DNA of 64,000 nucleotides. Source: an uncultured Clostridia bacterium (GTDB lineage Bacteria > Bacillota > Clostridia > Christensenellales > Borkfalkiaceae). The stretch is taken from contig CANREM010000008.1 of assembly GCA_947629675.1 (NCBI GenBank), forward strand, positions 1 to 64,000, read 5' to 3'. The stretch's first letter is position 1; every line of letters starts with the position of its first letter. The notes under the pieces were generated by a model, which had not been told where the DNA came from, made no database searches, and saw only the letters and a program-made list of their open reading frames with translations. Positions 7,839 to 14,242 of this stretch are shown piece after piece. The translations under genes and the position numbers were made by a program.

Positions 7839-8546
7839 ATGGAAAGCGAACAAGCGCGCATCGGGAGATTTCTTGCCGTCTGCACCGAACTCGTAGAGGG
7901 GAAATTTGCGACCGCGGAGAGGAAGATCTCCGAGGCGTTGAGAGCGATCGCGGAGAGCAAACAGCTCACCGAACTCTTTACCGCCGTCACGCAGGAATTT
8001 GACTATACGTGGGCGAAGGAGACCTATCTTCGCTATCCCGCACGCGAAGGCTCTTCGAGAGGGGAGATGCTCCTACCCGCAGGTCGGAGCGAGATCCTTG
8101 CCTTCGTGTTCTGCCTCTTTGTGGAATTGGATGCGGGCAGCGTGAGGCTCGGCGACTTCCTTCTCAAATATTGCTATGTGGACGGGAGCTATACGGCGAG
8201 CTATTCCGTCTTTGCCGAGCGCGTCATCCGTCCCTTCCGCGACATCGTCTACGACTGCTTCCCTGCGGCGAAGCGGGAGGCGAAAAAGACGGGGGAAAAG
8301 GGCGCGGCCCTTCACCGCATCGGCGAACTCATCGAGGGGGAGAAGGCGCGCATGGAAGCCTTCGGGCTTCGCGAGGAAGAGAGCAATGCCTTCCGCATCC
8401 TCTCTTCGGGCATCCGCTCCGCCGTTCAAAAGGGAGAGACTCAGCTTCTTGTCGCGCTCCTTGAGGGGTATCGCTATTTCCTCCGCTACACGGGCGGGGA
8501 GAGCAATGAGAGCGCGGCCATCTTCGAGCTTGCCTCCAAATTGTAA
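7839..8546 (+). CDS. Conserved-looking protein of unknown function
   Basis: Unrecognised 235-residue soluble protein. Predicted almost entirely helical: residues 1-60 form an amphipathic helical hairpin (FLAVCTELVEGKFATAERKI), with a central hydrophobic stretch (ILAFVFCLFVELDAGSVRLGDFLL, about 85-108) and a charged C-terminal helical half. No catalytic signature is visible. The start ATG at 7839 has GGAGGGACT directly upstream; an in-frame ATG at 7797 lies inside the -10 box and is rejected. It ends 3 bases before a Nudix gene, so the two are an operon. Confidence 0.7.
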   Translation: MESEQARIGRFLAVCTELVEGKFATAERKISEALRAIAESKQLTELFTAVTQEFDYTWAKETYLRYPAREGSSRGEMLLPAGRSEILAFVFCLFVELDAGSVRLGDFLLKYCYVDGSYTASYSVFAERVIRPFRDIVYDCFPAAKREAKKTGEKGAALHRIGELIEGEKARMEAFGLREEESNAFRILSSGIRSAVQKGETQLLVALLEGYRYFLRYTGGESNESAAIFELASKL

Positions 8547-8549
8547 GTT

Positions 8550-9083
8550 ATGGATCTCAAGGAAAGAACATTCAAAAAGCACGTCGTCTTTTCGGGGAAA
8601 ATTTTGCAGGTGCGGAAGGACGAGGCCGTCCTTCCCGACGGAAAGATGTGCACCCGCGAGGTCGTCGAACATCCGGGCGCGGTGTGCGTCCTCTGCATCA
8701 GAGGGGGCGAAGCCGTTTTTGTGCGGCAGTTCCGCTATGCCTTCGGAGAGGAGCTTTGCGAGCTTCCCGCGGGGAAGCTCGAAAGGGGAGAGGATCCCAA
8801 AGAGGCCGCCTTCCGCGAACTCGAGGAGGAGACGGGACTTCGGGCAAAAGAAATGCAACTTCTCCTTTCCGTTCTCCCCAGCCCCGGCTATTCCAACGAG
8901 GTCATCCACATCTTCCTTGCCGATCATATAGAGGAGACGGAAAGCCATCCCGACGAGGATGAATTTTTGGACGTTTTGCGCATTCCCATCGAAGAGACCT
9001 ATACCATGATCGAGGATGGGCGTATAAAAGACGCAAAGACGGTCGCGGCCCTTCTCTTTTACAAGGCCCGCTTTCGGCAATGA
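8550..9083 (+). CDS. Nudix hydrolase, ADP-ribose pyrophosphatase type
   Basis: Hydrolyses nucleoside diphosphate derivatives, most likely ADP-ribose to AMP and ribose phosphate. Seen: 177 residues, the usual NudF/YqkG length; the Nudix box with GKLERGEDPKEAAFRELEEE near residues 75-94, fully matching GX5EX7REUXEEXGU; upstream a beta-rich dimer domain starting KHVVFSGKILQVRKDEAVLP, and a preceding PGAVCVLC strand. It follows the unknown gene by 3 bases. A hairpin at 9103-9130 lies between it and the next, opposite gene. Confidence 0.88.
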   Translation: MDLKERTFKKHVVFSGKILQVRKDEAVLPDGKMCTREVVEHPGAVCVLCIRGGEAVFVRQFRYAFGEELCELPAGKLERGEDPKEAAFRELEEETGLRAKEMQLLLSVLPSPGYSNEVIHIFLADHIEETESHPDEDEFLDVLRIPIEETYTMIEDGRIKDAKTVAALLFYKARFRQ

Positions 9084-9102
9084 AGATCACATGAAAAGAA
9101 AC

Positions 9103-9130
9103 GGTCCCCGTGCGAACTTGCACGGGGACC
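9103..9130 (-). terminator. Terminator of the small Cys-rich gene
   Basis: Perfect 11-base arms GGTCCCCGTGC/GCACGGGGACC around a 6-base loop, followed on the minus strand by GTTTCTTTTC. It may also stop transcription from the plus strand, though that side lacks a T run. Confidence 0.72.
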
Positions 9131-9156
9131 TTCTCTACGGGATCGGATTCAAAACC

Positions 9157-9363
9157 TCAGTTGTTGCAACCGCAGCCGCCACCGAATCTTCCGAGAAGAT
9201 CGGAAAGGCCGCCGTTCTTGCCCACGCAGTAGGCGATCGCGACGAGAAGCGGCCAGCCGCAACCCGTGAGCAATCTCGAGTTCAGAATATTTTGCCCGCA
9301 CGAACCGAGAAGGAGCAGGATGATGAGCGTCCAAAGGCAGCTGTTGCCATTCAAGCAAGACAT
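9157..9363 (-). CDS. Small cysteine- and glycine-rich membrane-anchored protein
   Basis: 68 residues. Seen: Cys3 and Cys9, a hydrophobic stretch WTLIILLLLGSCG (residues 11-23), further cysteines and a GGGCGCNN tail. It resembles the short proteins labelled 'chorion class high-cysteine HCB' in clostridial genomes; their function is not known. The ATG has a strong GGAGGAAAAACT site. It is a single gene with its own terminator. Because of its size the call rests on ribosome site, terminator and the recognisable composition. Confidence 0.72.
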   Translation of the reverse strand: MSCLNGNSCLWTLIILLLLGSCGQNILNSRLLTGCGWPLLVAIAYCVGKNGGLSDLLGRFGGGCGCNN

Positions 9364-9476
9364 AGTTTTTCCTCCTTTTTTAACGCCGCAGAGTATGTAA
9401 TCGTTGAAGTTCTGCGGTTTTCTATCACATCGTATGCGAAGATGCGAGAAATTTGTGCTTTCCTCCTTTCATTCGT

Positions 9477-9505
9477 TTGCCAAAATTCCGCACATTTGAT
9501 ATAAT
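9477..9505 (+). promoter_or_regulatory. Promoter of the S-component / coaX / hom operon
   Basis: TTGCCA (9477-9482), 17-base spacer, TATAAT (9500-9505) preceded by TG (9497-9498). It gives an RNA leader of about 110 bases before the ATG at 9621. Confidence 0.78.
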
Positions 9506-9518
9506 GGAAGAAGAAAAA

Positions 9519-9612
9519 GCCGATTGGCGGAACGCGACAGCTTGCGCGTATCCGTTTGCGGCAAAAAAATTTTTTCTGCGGATATTCCGAAAGACGGAGA
9601 TCCGACGGAGGT
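9519..9612 (+). ncRNA. Structured mRNA leader: two hairpins with bulged A, pan-motif-like
   Basis: Hairpin 1 (9528-9554): CGGA-ACGCG, 8-base loop, CGCGT-a-TCCG with A9550 bulged; GCCG (9519-9522) and CGGC (9559-9562) can close it. Hairpin 2 (9579-9604): CGGAT-a-TTCCG, loop AAAGA, CGGA-G-ATCCG with A9584 bulged and one U-G pair; the ribosome site CGGAGGT (9606-9612) follows directly. Between them is GCAAAAAAATTTTTTCTGC. Tandem stems with bulged A before pantothenate genes are the published description of the pan RNA motif; the match is by eye only. Confidence 0.5.
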
Positions 9613-9620
9613 AACTGAAT

Positions 9621-10298
9621 ATGAATAAAGGGAAACTACTCTCGGCCCGCAACATTGCCTACTTTTCCGTTCTGCTCGCACTCGTCGTCGTATTGCAGTG
9701 TTGCGGCGGATTTTTCCGCATCGGCCCGACGTCGCTCAGCTTCGTGTTGGTGCCCATCGTCCTCGGCGGGATCCTGCTCGGCTGGATCGCGGGCGGACTT
9801 TTAGGACTCGTATTCGGCTTTATCGTACTCATGTACGGTGTCGCGGGAGCGGATGCGTTTACGGCAACGCTTCTTGCGGACAGTCCCGTGATGACAGTCT
9901 TGATTTGCCTTGTAAAGGGCATTGCGGCGGGCATTGTTCCGGCACTATTATATAAGCTCATCGCGCGGAAGAACACCCTCGTTGGGGCCATTGTGGCCTC
10001 CGCCTCCGCGCCCATCATGAATACGGGGCTGTTCATTGTCGGTTGCCTTATCATAAACGGCACGATCGCAGGCTTTACCGCAAATGGTACGATGAACGAG
10101 GTCGTCTATTTCCTCTTCATCGGCTGTGCGGGATGGAATTTCATCATTGAATTTGCGATCAACTTGGTACTCGCCCCCGCCGTCCACCGTGTCGTCCTTG
10201 TCGCGGAGAAGGCACATGTGCAAAAGAAATCGAAGGTCGCAAAGCCCTCTTCAGAGGGCACCATGCCTCAACAAGAACAAGCGGAGAATAACTCGTGA
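9621..10298 (+). CDS. ECF transporter S component, probably for pantothenate
   Basis: Substrate-binding membrane subunit of an energy-coupling-factor importer, 225 residues. Seen: about six membrane segments (10-30, 38-60, 62-82, 92-112, 122-146, 160-185), an Ala/Gly-rich N-terminal part including LSARNIAYFSVLLALVVVLQ (which contains the Ala-rich helix that docks the T component), and a basic C-terminal tail. No EcfA or EcfT is nearby, so it likely uses a shared module. Its stop overlaps the GTG start of coaX, the next step in coenzyme A synthesis, which is the argument for pantothenate (PanT-like). The specificity is inference from context. Confidence 0.82.
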   Translation: MNKGKLLSARNIAYFSVLLALVVVLQCCGGFFRIGPTSLSFVLVPIVLGGILLGWIAGGLLGLVFGFIVLMYGVAGADAFTATLLADSPVMTVLICLVKGIAAGIVPALLYKLIARKNTLVGAIVASASAPIMNTGLFIVGCLIINGTIAGFTANGTMNEVVYFLFIGCAGWNFIIEFAINLVLAPAVHRVVLVAEKAHVQKKSKVAKPSSEGTMPQQEQAENNS

Positions 10299-11083
10299 TC
10301 ATCTGTATCGACGTCGGAAATACCAATATCAAATGCGCCATTTTTGAGGGGGAGACGCTCCGTCTTTCCTTCCGCGTGGCGACCGACCTCAAAAAGACCT
10401 CGGACGAATACGGCATCCAACTTTCGGAGATGCTCTGTCTCAACGGCATCAGGCGGGAGGACATCACGGGCGGCATCTTCTCCTCCGTCGTCCCTTCGCT
10501 CGACTATACCGTAGCACACATGCTCAAAGTCTACCTCGGCATCTCGCCCAAAGAGGTGGGGCCGGGGCTTAAGACAGGCCTCCGCATGCGTGCGGACAAT
10601 GCAAAGGAAGTGGGAGCTGACCGCGTCGTCAACAATGTGGGCGCGATCAAAAAGTACGGTTGCGAAAGGCCGATGATCATCGTGGATTTCGGCACGGCGA
10701 CCACCTTCAACGTCATCAGTACGGAGGGGGAATTTATCGGCGGCGTCATCGCCCCGGGCATCAAAGGCTCGCTCGATTCCCTCGTCTCGGGCACGGCAAA
10801 GCTCCCGCGCGTCGAGATAGAAGCTCCGAAGAGCGTCATCGCGACGAGTACGGTCACGAACATGCAGGCGGGCATCGTTTTCGGCTTTGCGGGGCTTGTC
10901 GAATATCTTGTGAAAAAGATACAAAAGGAGCTTGGCACGCGGGACGTTCTGACGATCGCCACGGGCGGTTTTTCCGAGGTCATGGCACATGAGACAAAGT
11001 GCATCGACGTCGTTGACAAGATGCTCACGCTCGACGGCCTCAGATATTTATATGAACTCAACAATTCGGAGGAAGTGAAATGA
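10295..11083 (+). CDS. coaX: Type III pantothenate kinase
   Basis: Phosphorylates pantothenate in the first committed step of coenzyme A synthesis; this class is not feedback-inhibited by CoA and usually needs a monovalent cation. Seen: 262 residues; phosphate-1 motif DVGNTNIKCAIF (residues 5-16); a central motif around GPGLKTGLRMR (residues 88-98); and DFGTATTFNVI with GGVIAPGIKGSLDSL (around 130-165), which hold the catalytic Asp and the substrate site. The start is GTG at 10295, sharing four bases with the S-component stop; the stop shares ATGA with hom. Tight coupling with an importer gene is expected; coupling to hom is unusual. Confidence 0.93.
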   Translation: MIICIDVGNTNIKCAIFEGETLRLSFRVATDLKKTSDEYGIQLSEMLCLNGIRREDITGGIFSSVVPSLDYTVAHMLKVYLGISPKEVGPGLKTGLRMRADNAKEVGADRVVNNVGAIKKYGCERPMIIVDFGTATTFNVISTEGEFIGGVIAPGIKGSLDSLVSGTAKLPRVEIEAPKSVIATSTVTNMQAGIVFGFAGLVEYLVKKIQKELGTRDVLTIATGGFSEVMAHETKCIDVVDKMLTLDGLRYLYELNNSEEVK

Positions 11084-12354
11084 AGAAGATCGGCGTAGCC
11101 ATTCTCGGCCTCGGCAAAGTAGGCGGCGAAGTATATAAAATTCTCACGCAAAACAGGGAATTCTATCGGACGACGCAGGAAGTTGACTTTTCCGTCGAGA
11201 GCGTCTTAGAGCCGTGCGAAGGCCACATCGAAGAGATCGGCGTTCCCAAGGAGATCGTCGTATCCAACGTCGCGGAGGCGGTCCTCAATCCCGACGTACA
11301 GGCGGTCGTCGAATGTATCGGCGGTGCGGAGATCGCCCGCAACTATGTGCTTGCCGCACTCAAGGCCGGCAAGACGGTCCTCACTTCCAACCGGGAACTC
11401 ATTTCGAAGTATTCCCATGAACTCGAACGCGCAGCAAAGGCGCACAATGCGGGGCTTTACTATGGGGCAAGCTGTCTTGGCGGCATTCCCGCTGTAAGGA
11501 CGCTTCTCGACGGCGTGCAATCGAACGAGATCACCCGCCTTGTCGGCATCGTCGGCGGGACCGCCAACTTTGTCTTATCGGACATGGCAGAGCGCGGCGT
11601 CTCCTTTGGAGAAGCTCTCGAAGAGGCGAAAAAACTCGGTTTCTCCGATGATCTCGCTGCAGATGTCGATGGCACGAATGCGGCATATGAACTCTCTGTC
11701 CTCGCCTCCATCGCGCTTCACACCAAGATCCCGTTTGCGAAAATTTTCCGCGAGGGCATCGGCGGCGTGACGAAGGAGGACATCGAATACGGTGCCTCGT
11801 TCGGATACACTCTCAAGCCTCTTGCTGTTGCAAAGCGCACCCATGCGGGCGTCGAAGTGCGCGTGCATCCCGCCTTTCTTCCGGAGGAACATCCGCTCTC
11901 CGCTGTTGGCGGAACGGCATGCGGTGTTTCAATTCAAGGCAGCCTTATCGGCGAAGTGATGCTTCGCGGCAACGGCGCGGGGGAACTTGCCACAGCGAGT
12001 GCGATCGTCTCCGACCTCATCTTTGCGGCAACGCACGGTGAGCATCGCTATTCTCCCTATAAGAACACCGCCGCACCCGAGAAAGATGTCGTATTCAACG
12101 ACGATTTTACGAGCGCGTACTTCATGCGTCTCACCCTTCCCGACCAAGTGGGGGTGCTTTCAAAAACCCTTTCCGTCCTCGCAAAATGCGGCGTTTCGCT
12201 CGCAAAGATCGGCGAAACGGTGGTAAATAACGGCACCGTAAAACTTCTCCTTGTCACCCACGAGACACACGAGCGCGCGGTAAAGGGGGCAATTGCAAAG
12301 CTTACGGCAGCACAGCTTGTCTCGGTGGACTCGGTCATCCGCATCGAACAATAA
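11080..12354 (+). CDS. hom: Homoserine dehydrogenase with ACT domain
   Basis: Reduces aspartate semialdehyde to homoserine, the branch to threonine and methionine. Seen: 424 residues; Rossmann motif GLGKVGGEVYKIL at 10-22; CIGGAEIARNYVLAALKAGK near 85-104; catalytic region with SCLGGIPAVRTL near 131-143 and GGTANFVLSDM; the family signature around AADVDGTNAAYELSVLASIA (about 192-212); and a C-terminal ACT domain from about 345 (RLTLPDQVGVLSKTLSVLAK), which usually gives threonine feedback inhibition. The ATG overlaps the coaX stop by 4 bases. A strong terminator at 12359-12385 ends the operon. Confidence 0.94.
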   Translation: MKKIGVAILGLGKVGGEVYKILTQNREFYRTTQEVDFSVESVLEPCEGHIEEIGVPKEIVVSNVAEAVLNPDVQAVVECIGGAEIARNYVLAALKAGKTVLTSNRELISKYSHELERAAKAHNAGLYYGASCLGGIPAVRTLLDGVQSNEITRLVGIVGGTANFVLSDMAERGVSFGEALEEAKKLGFSDDLAADVDGTNAAYELSVLASIALHTKIPFAKIFREGIGGVTKEDIEYGASFGYTLKPLAVAKRTHAGVEVRVHPAFLPEEHPLSAVGGTACGVSIQGSLIGEVMLRGNGAGELATASAIVSDLIFAATHGEHRYSPYKNTAAPEKDVVFNDDFTSAYFMRLTLPDQVGVLSKTLSVLAKCGVSLAKIGETVVNNGTVKLLLVTHETHERAVKGAIAKLTAAQLVSVDSVIRIEQ

Positions 12355-12358
12355 ATTC

Positions 12359-12385
12359 AAACGGCGGGACAGCCCGCCGTTTTTC
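12359..12385 (+). terminator. Terminator after hom
   Basis: ACGGCGGG (12361-12368), loop ACAG, CCCGCCGT (12373-12380), then a T run; A-T pairs extend the stem. The ATG of the next gene follows only 6 bases later. Confidence 0.88.
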
Positions 12386-12390
12386 CTATC

Positions 12391-13233
12391 ATGAAACAGG
12401 GGATCATTCTCATCAACGCCTATACGCAGTCGGAGGCCGAACTCAACCAGCCGAGAAGGCTTCAAGAGGAATTAAAAAAATTCGGCGTGCAGACTGCCAT
12501 CCTTCGCAACAGCCCCTCGGCGATACGAGCGGAGGGGGATTTTTGCATCTTCCTCGACAAGGACAAGTACGCCGCCCGCGCCCTCGAACAGCGCATGCGC
12601 CTCTTTGACCGTGCGGAGGCAATCGAGATCTGCGACGACAAGATGCTCACCCACCTCGCCCTCGGGGATATTCCGAGGCCCGAGGCGATCTCCTCGCTTC
12701 TCTGCTATACGCCCGATGCAGGAGAGGATGAGAAGTTTTTGGACGAGGTGGAGGCAAGGCTTGGCTATCCCGTCGTCGTCAAGGAAAATCACGGCTCGCT
12801 CGGAAGGCAGGTCTACCTCGCAAGGAACAGAGGGGAGCTTCGCGCCCTCGTCGCCCGCCTTCGCCCCATTCCGCACCTCTATGAGAAGTTTATCTCGGAG
12901 AGCGCGGGAAGGGACGTGCGCGTCATCTGCGTGGGAGAAAGGGTCGTCGCCTGTATGAAGCGGGAAAACGACCATGACTTCCGCTCCAACCTCTCCGCAG
13001 GAGGAAGGGGGGAGCGGTGTGAGCCGGACGCCGAAATGCACAGCATCGCGAAGAGGGTGTCCGCCCGTTTGCAGCTCGACTATTGCGGCATCGATCTCCT
13101 TCTGTCGAGGGATGGGTATCTCGTCTGCGAGGTCAATTCCAACGCCTTTTTCGGCGGCATCGAGCAGGTCACCGGCATCAACGTCGCCAAATCTTACGCC
13201 GAACACATCTACACCGAAATTTATCAAAAATAA
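12391..13233 (+). CDS. RimK-like ATP-grasp ligase
   Basis: ATP-dependent carboxylate-amine ligase of the RimK/LysX group, 280 residues; the substrate is unknown. Seen: an N-terminal alpha/beta domain (GIILINAYTQSEAELNQPRR at 4-23), ATP-binding Lys in YPVVVKENHGSLGRQVYL (about 125-142), then AGRDVRVICVGERVVACMKR, and metal ligands in YCGIDLLL...YLVCEVNSNAFFGG near residues 230-256. The start matches relatives, yet no Shine-Dalgarno exists: the ATG comes 6 bases after the T run of the hom terminator, so it must rely on readthrough, an unseen promoter, or a leaderless mRNA. A convergent terminator follows. Confidence 0.85.
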   Translation: MKQGIILINAYTQSEAELNQPRRLQEELKKFGVQTAILRNSPSAIRAEGDFCIFLDKDKYAARALEQRMRLFDRAEAIEICDDKMLTHLALGDIPRPEAISSLLCYTPDAGEDEKFLDEVEARLGYPVVVKENHGSLGRQVYLARNRGELRALVARLRPIPHLYEKFISESAGRDVRVICVGERVVACMKRENDHDFRSNLSAGGRGERCEPDAEMHSIAKRVSARLQLDYCGIDLLLSRDGYLVCEVNSNAFFGGIEQVTGINVAKSYAEHIYTEIYQK

Positions 13234-13255
13234 CCGAATATCATTCAAAAAACGA

Positions 13256-13278
13256 GGTACTATGCGAGACATAGTACC
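13256..13278. repeat. Perfect palindrome GGTACTATG-CGAGA-CATAGTACC, repeat copy A
   Basis: 9-base arms around a 5-base loop. It is a variant of the GTACTATGTCAGACATAAT repeat found at 17720-17739 and 47943-47962. It lies between the ATP-grasp stop and the terminator that follows it. Confidence 0.6.
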
Positions 13279-13290
13279 ATGCAAAACTGA

Positions 13291-13317
13291 AAAAACTCCC
13301 ATTCGCAGGGAGTTTTT
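13291..13317. terminator. Bidirectional terminator between convergent genes
   Basis: AAAAACTCCC, 7-base loop, GGGAGTTTTT: a run of T follows the stem on both strands, serving the ATP-grasp gene (plus) and the UDG-like gene (minus). Confidence 0.85.
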
Positions 13318-13341
13318 CTACAAAAAGATCAAGTACAGTTT

Positions 13342-14106
13342 TTATTTGGAGAGGATGTTGCGAAGGTTTGAGAATGCTGTGTCCCAATCACTTTTTGGAA
13401 TCATCATAAAGGGATTTACATTGGGACGCCCCCAAATATAATCGGCCCCGTCTTTTTGATAGAGTTCGAGAAGGTTGTTGTCGTCAAACGATGCGGGGTA
13501 GGAAAATAGGGGTTTCCCCAAGCCGATTTCGGCGATGAAATCCCATTTCCCCGTAGAAAACAGAACCATGTCGGGGCGCAAATAGGATATAAGTCCGCCG
13601 AACAGGTCGCATGTCAAAACTTTCTTTTCCCATGGAGAAAGTTTGCTCCATGTCGGATTCGTGGCGATCGGCGATTTTAAGTCGATATGGATCGCGGTAT
13701 TTTTTGCATTGGGATCGCCGAGCTCTTCACCCGCATAGGATACGTTGCACCTTAAACAGCGAAGAGCTTTTTCATAACAGTTAAAATATGCTCCAAATGG
13801 ATTTATGTGAAAATAGTTGCTATACGCCCATGCTATTTTTTCATGCTCCGCATTTTCCCAATGCACCTTTGTGAGAGGAACGGCTCTTTTATCCGCATAT
13901 GTAAAAAATCGAGGCTTGGAAAATTCCATGTTTGAGGGATTGAGTCCCACTGTGATGACGCGGGTCTCCGAGCATAGATAGGCGTCCATGTCGCCGAACC
14001 AAAGGATGGGGAAGTTCTCCGCTATCCTCTTTACGGAAGGCAACTCCTCGACTTCCTCAAACTTATTCCATGCCTTCGATAAAAAATTTCCGATATCTTT
14101 TTCCAT
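13342..14106 (-). CDS. Uracil-DNA glycosylase superfamily-like protein
   Basis: 254 residues. Seen: ILWFGDMDAY then VITVGLNPSNMEF near residues 50-63, the position of the water-activating loop in the UDG superfamily, and AIHIDLKSPIATNPTWSKL near residue 140; a strand MVLFSTGKWDF near 187 could be the DNA-minor-groove part. This suggests base-excision repair or a nucleic-acid role, but the family within the superfamily is not clear and activity is unproven. The start ATG 14106 has AGGAGTGCAT upstream. The gene is visibly more AT-rich than its neighbours (24 of 60 bases are G or C in 13381-13440), suggesting acquisition. Confidence 0.6.
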   Translation of the reverse strand: MEKDIGNFLSKAWNKFEEVEELPSVKRIAENFPILWFGDMDAYLCSETRVITVGLNPSNMEFSKPRFFTYADKRAVPLTKVHWENAEHEKIAWAYSNYFHINPFGAYFNCYEKALRCLRCNVSYAGEELGDPNAKNTAIHIDLKSPIATNPTWSKLSPWEKKVLTCDLFGGLISYLRPDMVLFSTGKWDFIAEIGLGKPLFSYPASFDDNNLLELYQKDGADYIWGRPNVNPFMMIPKSDWDTAFSNLRNILSK

Positions 14107-14242
14107 ATGCACTCCTGAGAAATATTGTATTATAATACCGATTGACCAAATTTGATTATTAAAAAACGAGATATCGATTGGTTATTGCGCCTTGGATGAC
14201 ATCCCGTTTTTTTGAAATTCTTTATATCTGAAAGTAGGACGA

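Noticed and set aside
9364-9476. A small gene between the Cys-rich gene and the S-component promoter
   Set aside because: Frames here lack a ribosome site, and both flanking genes have their promoters in this stretch.
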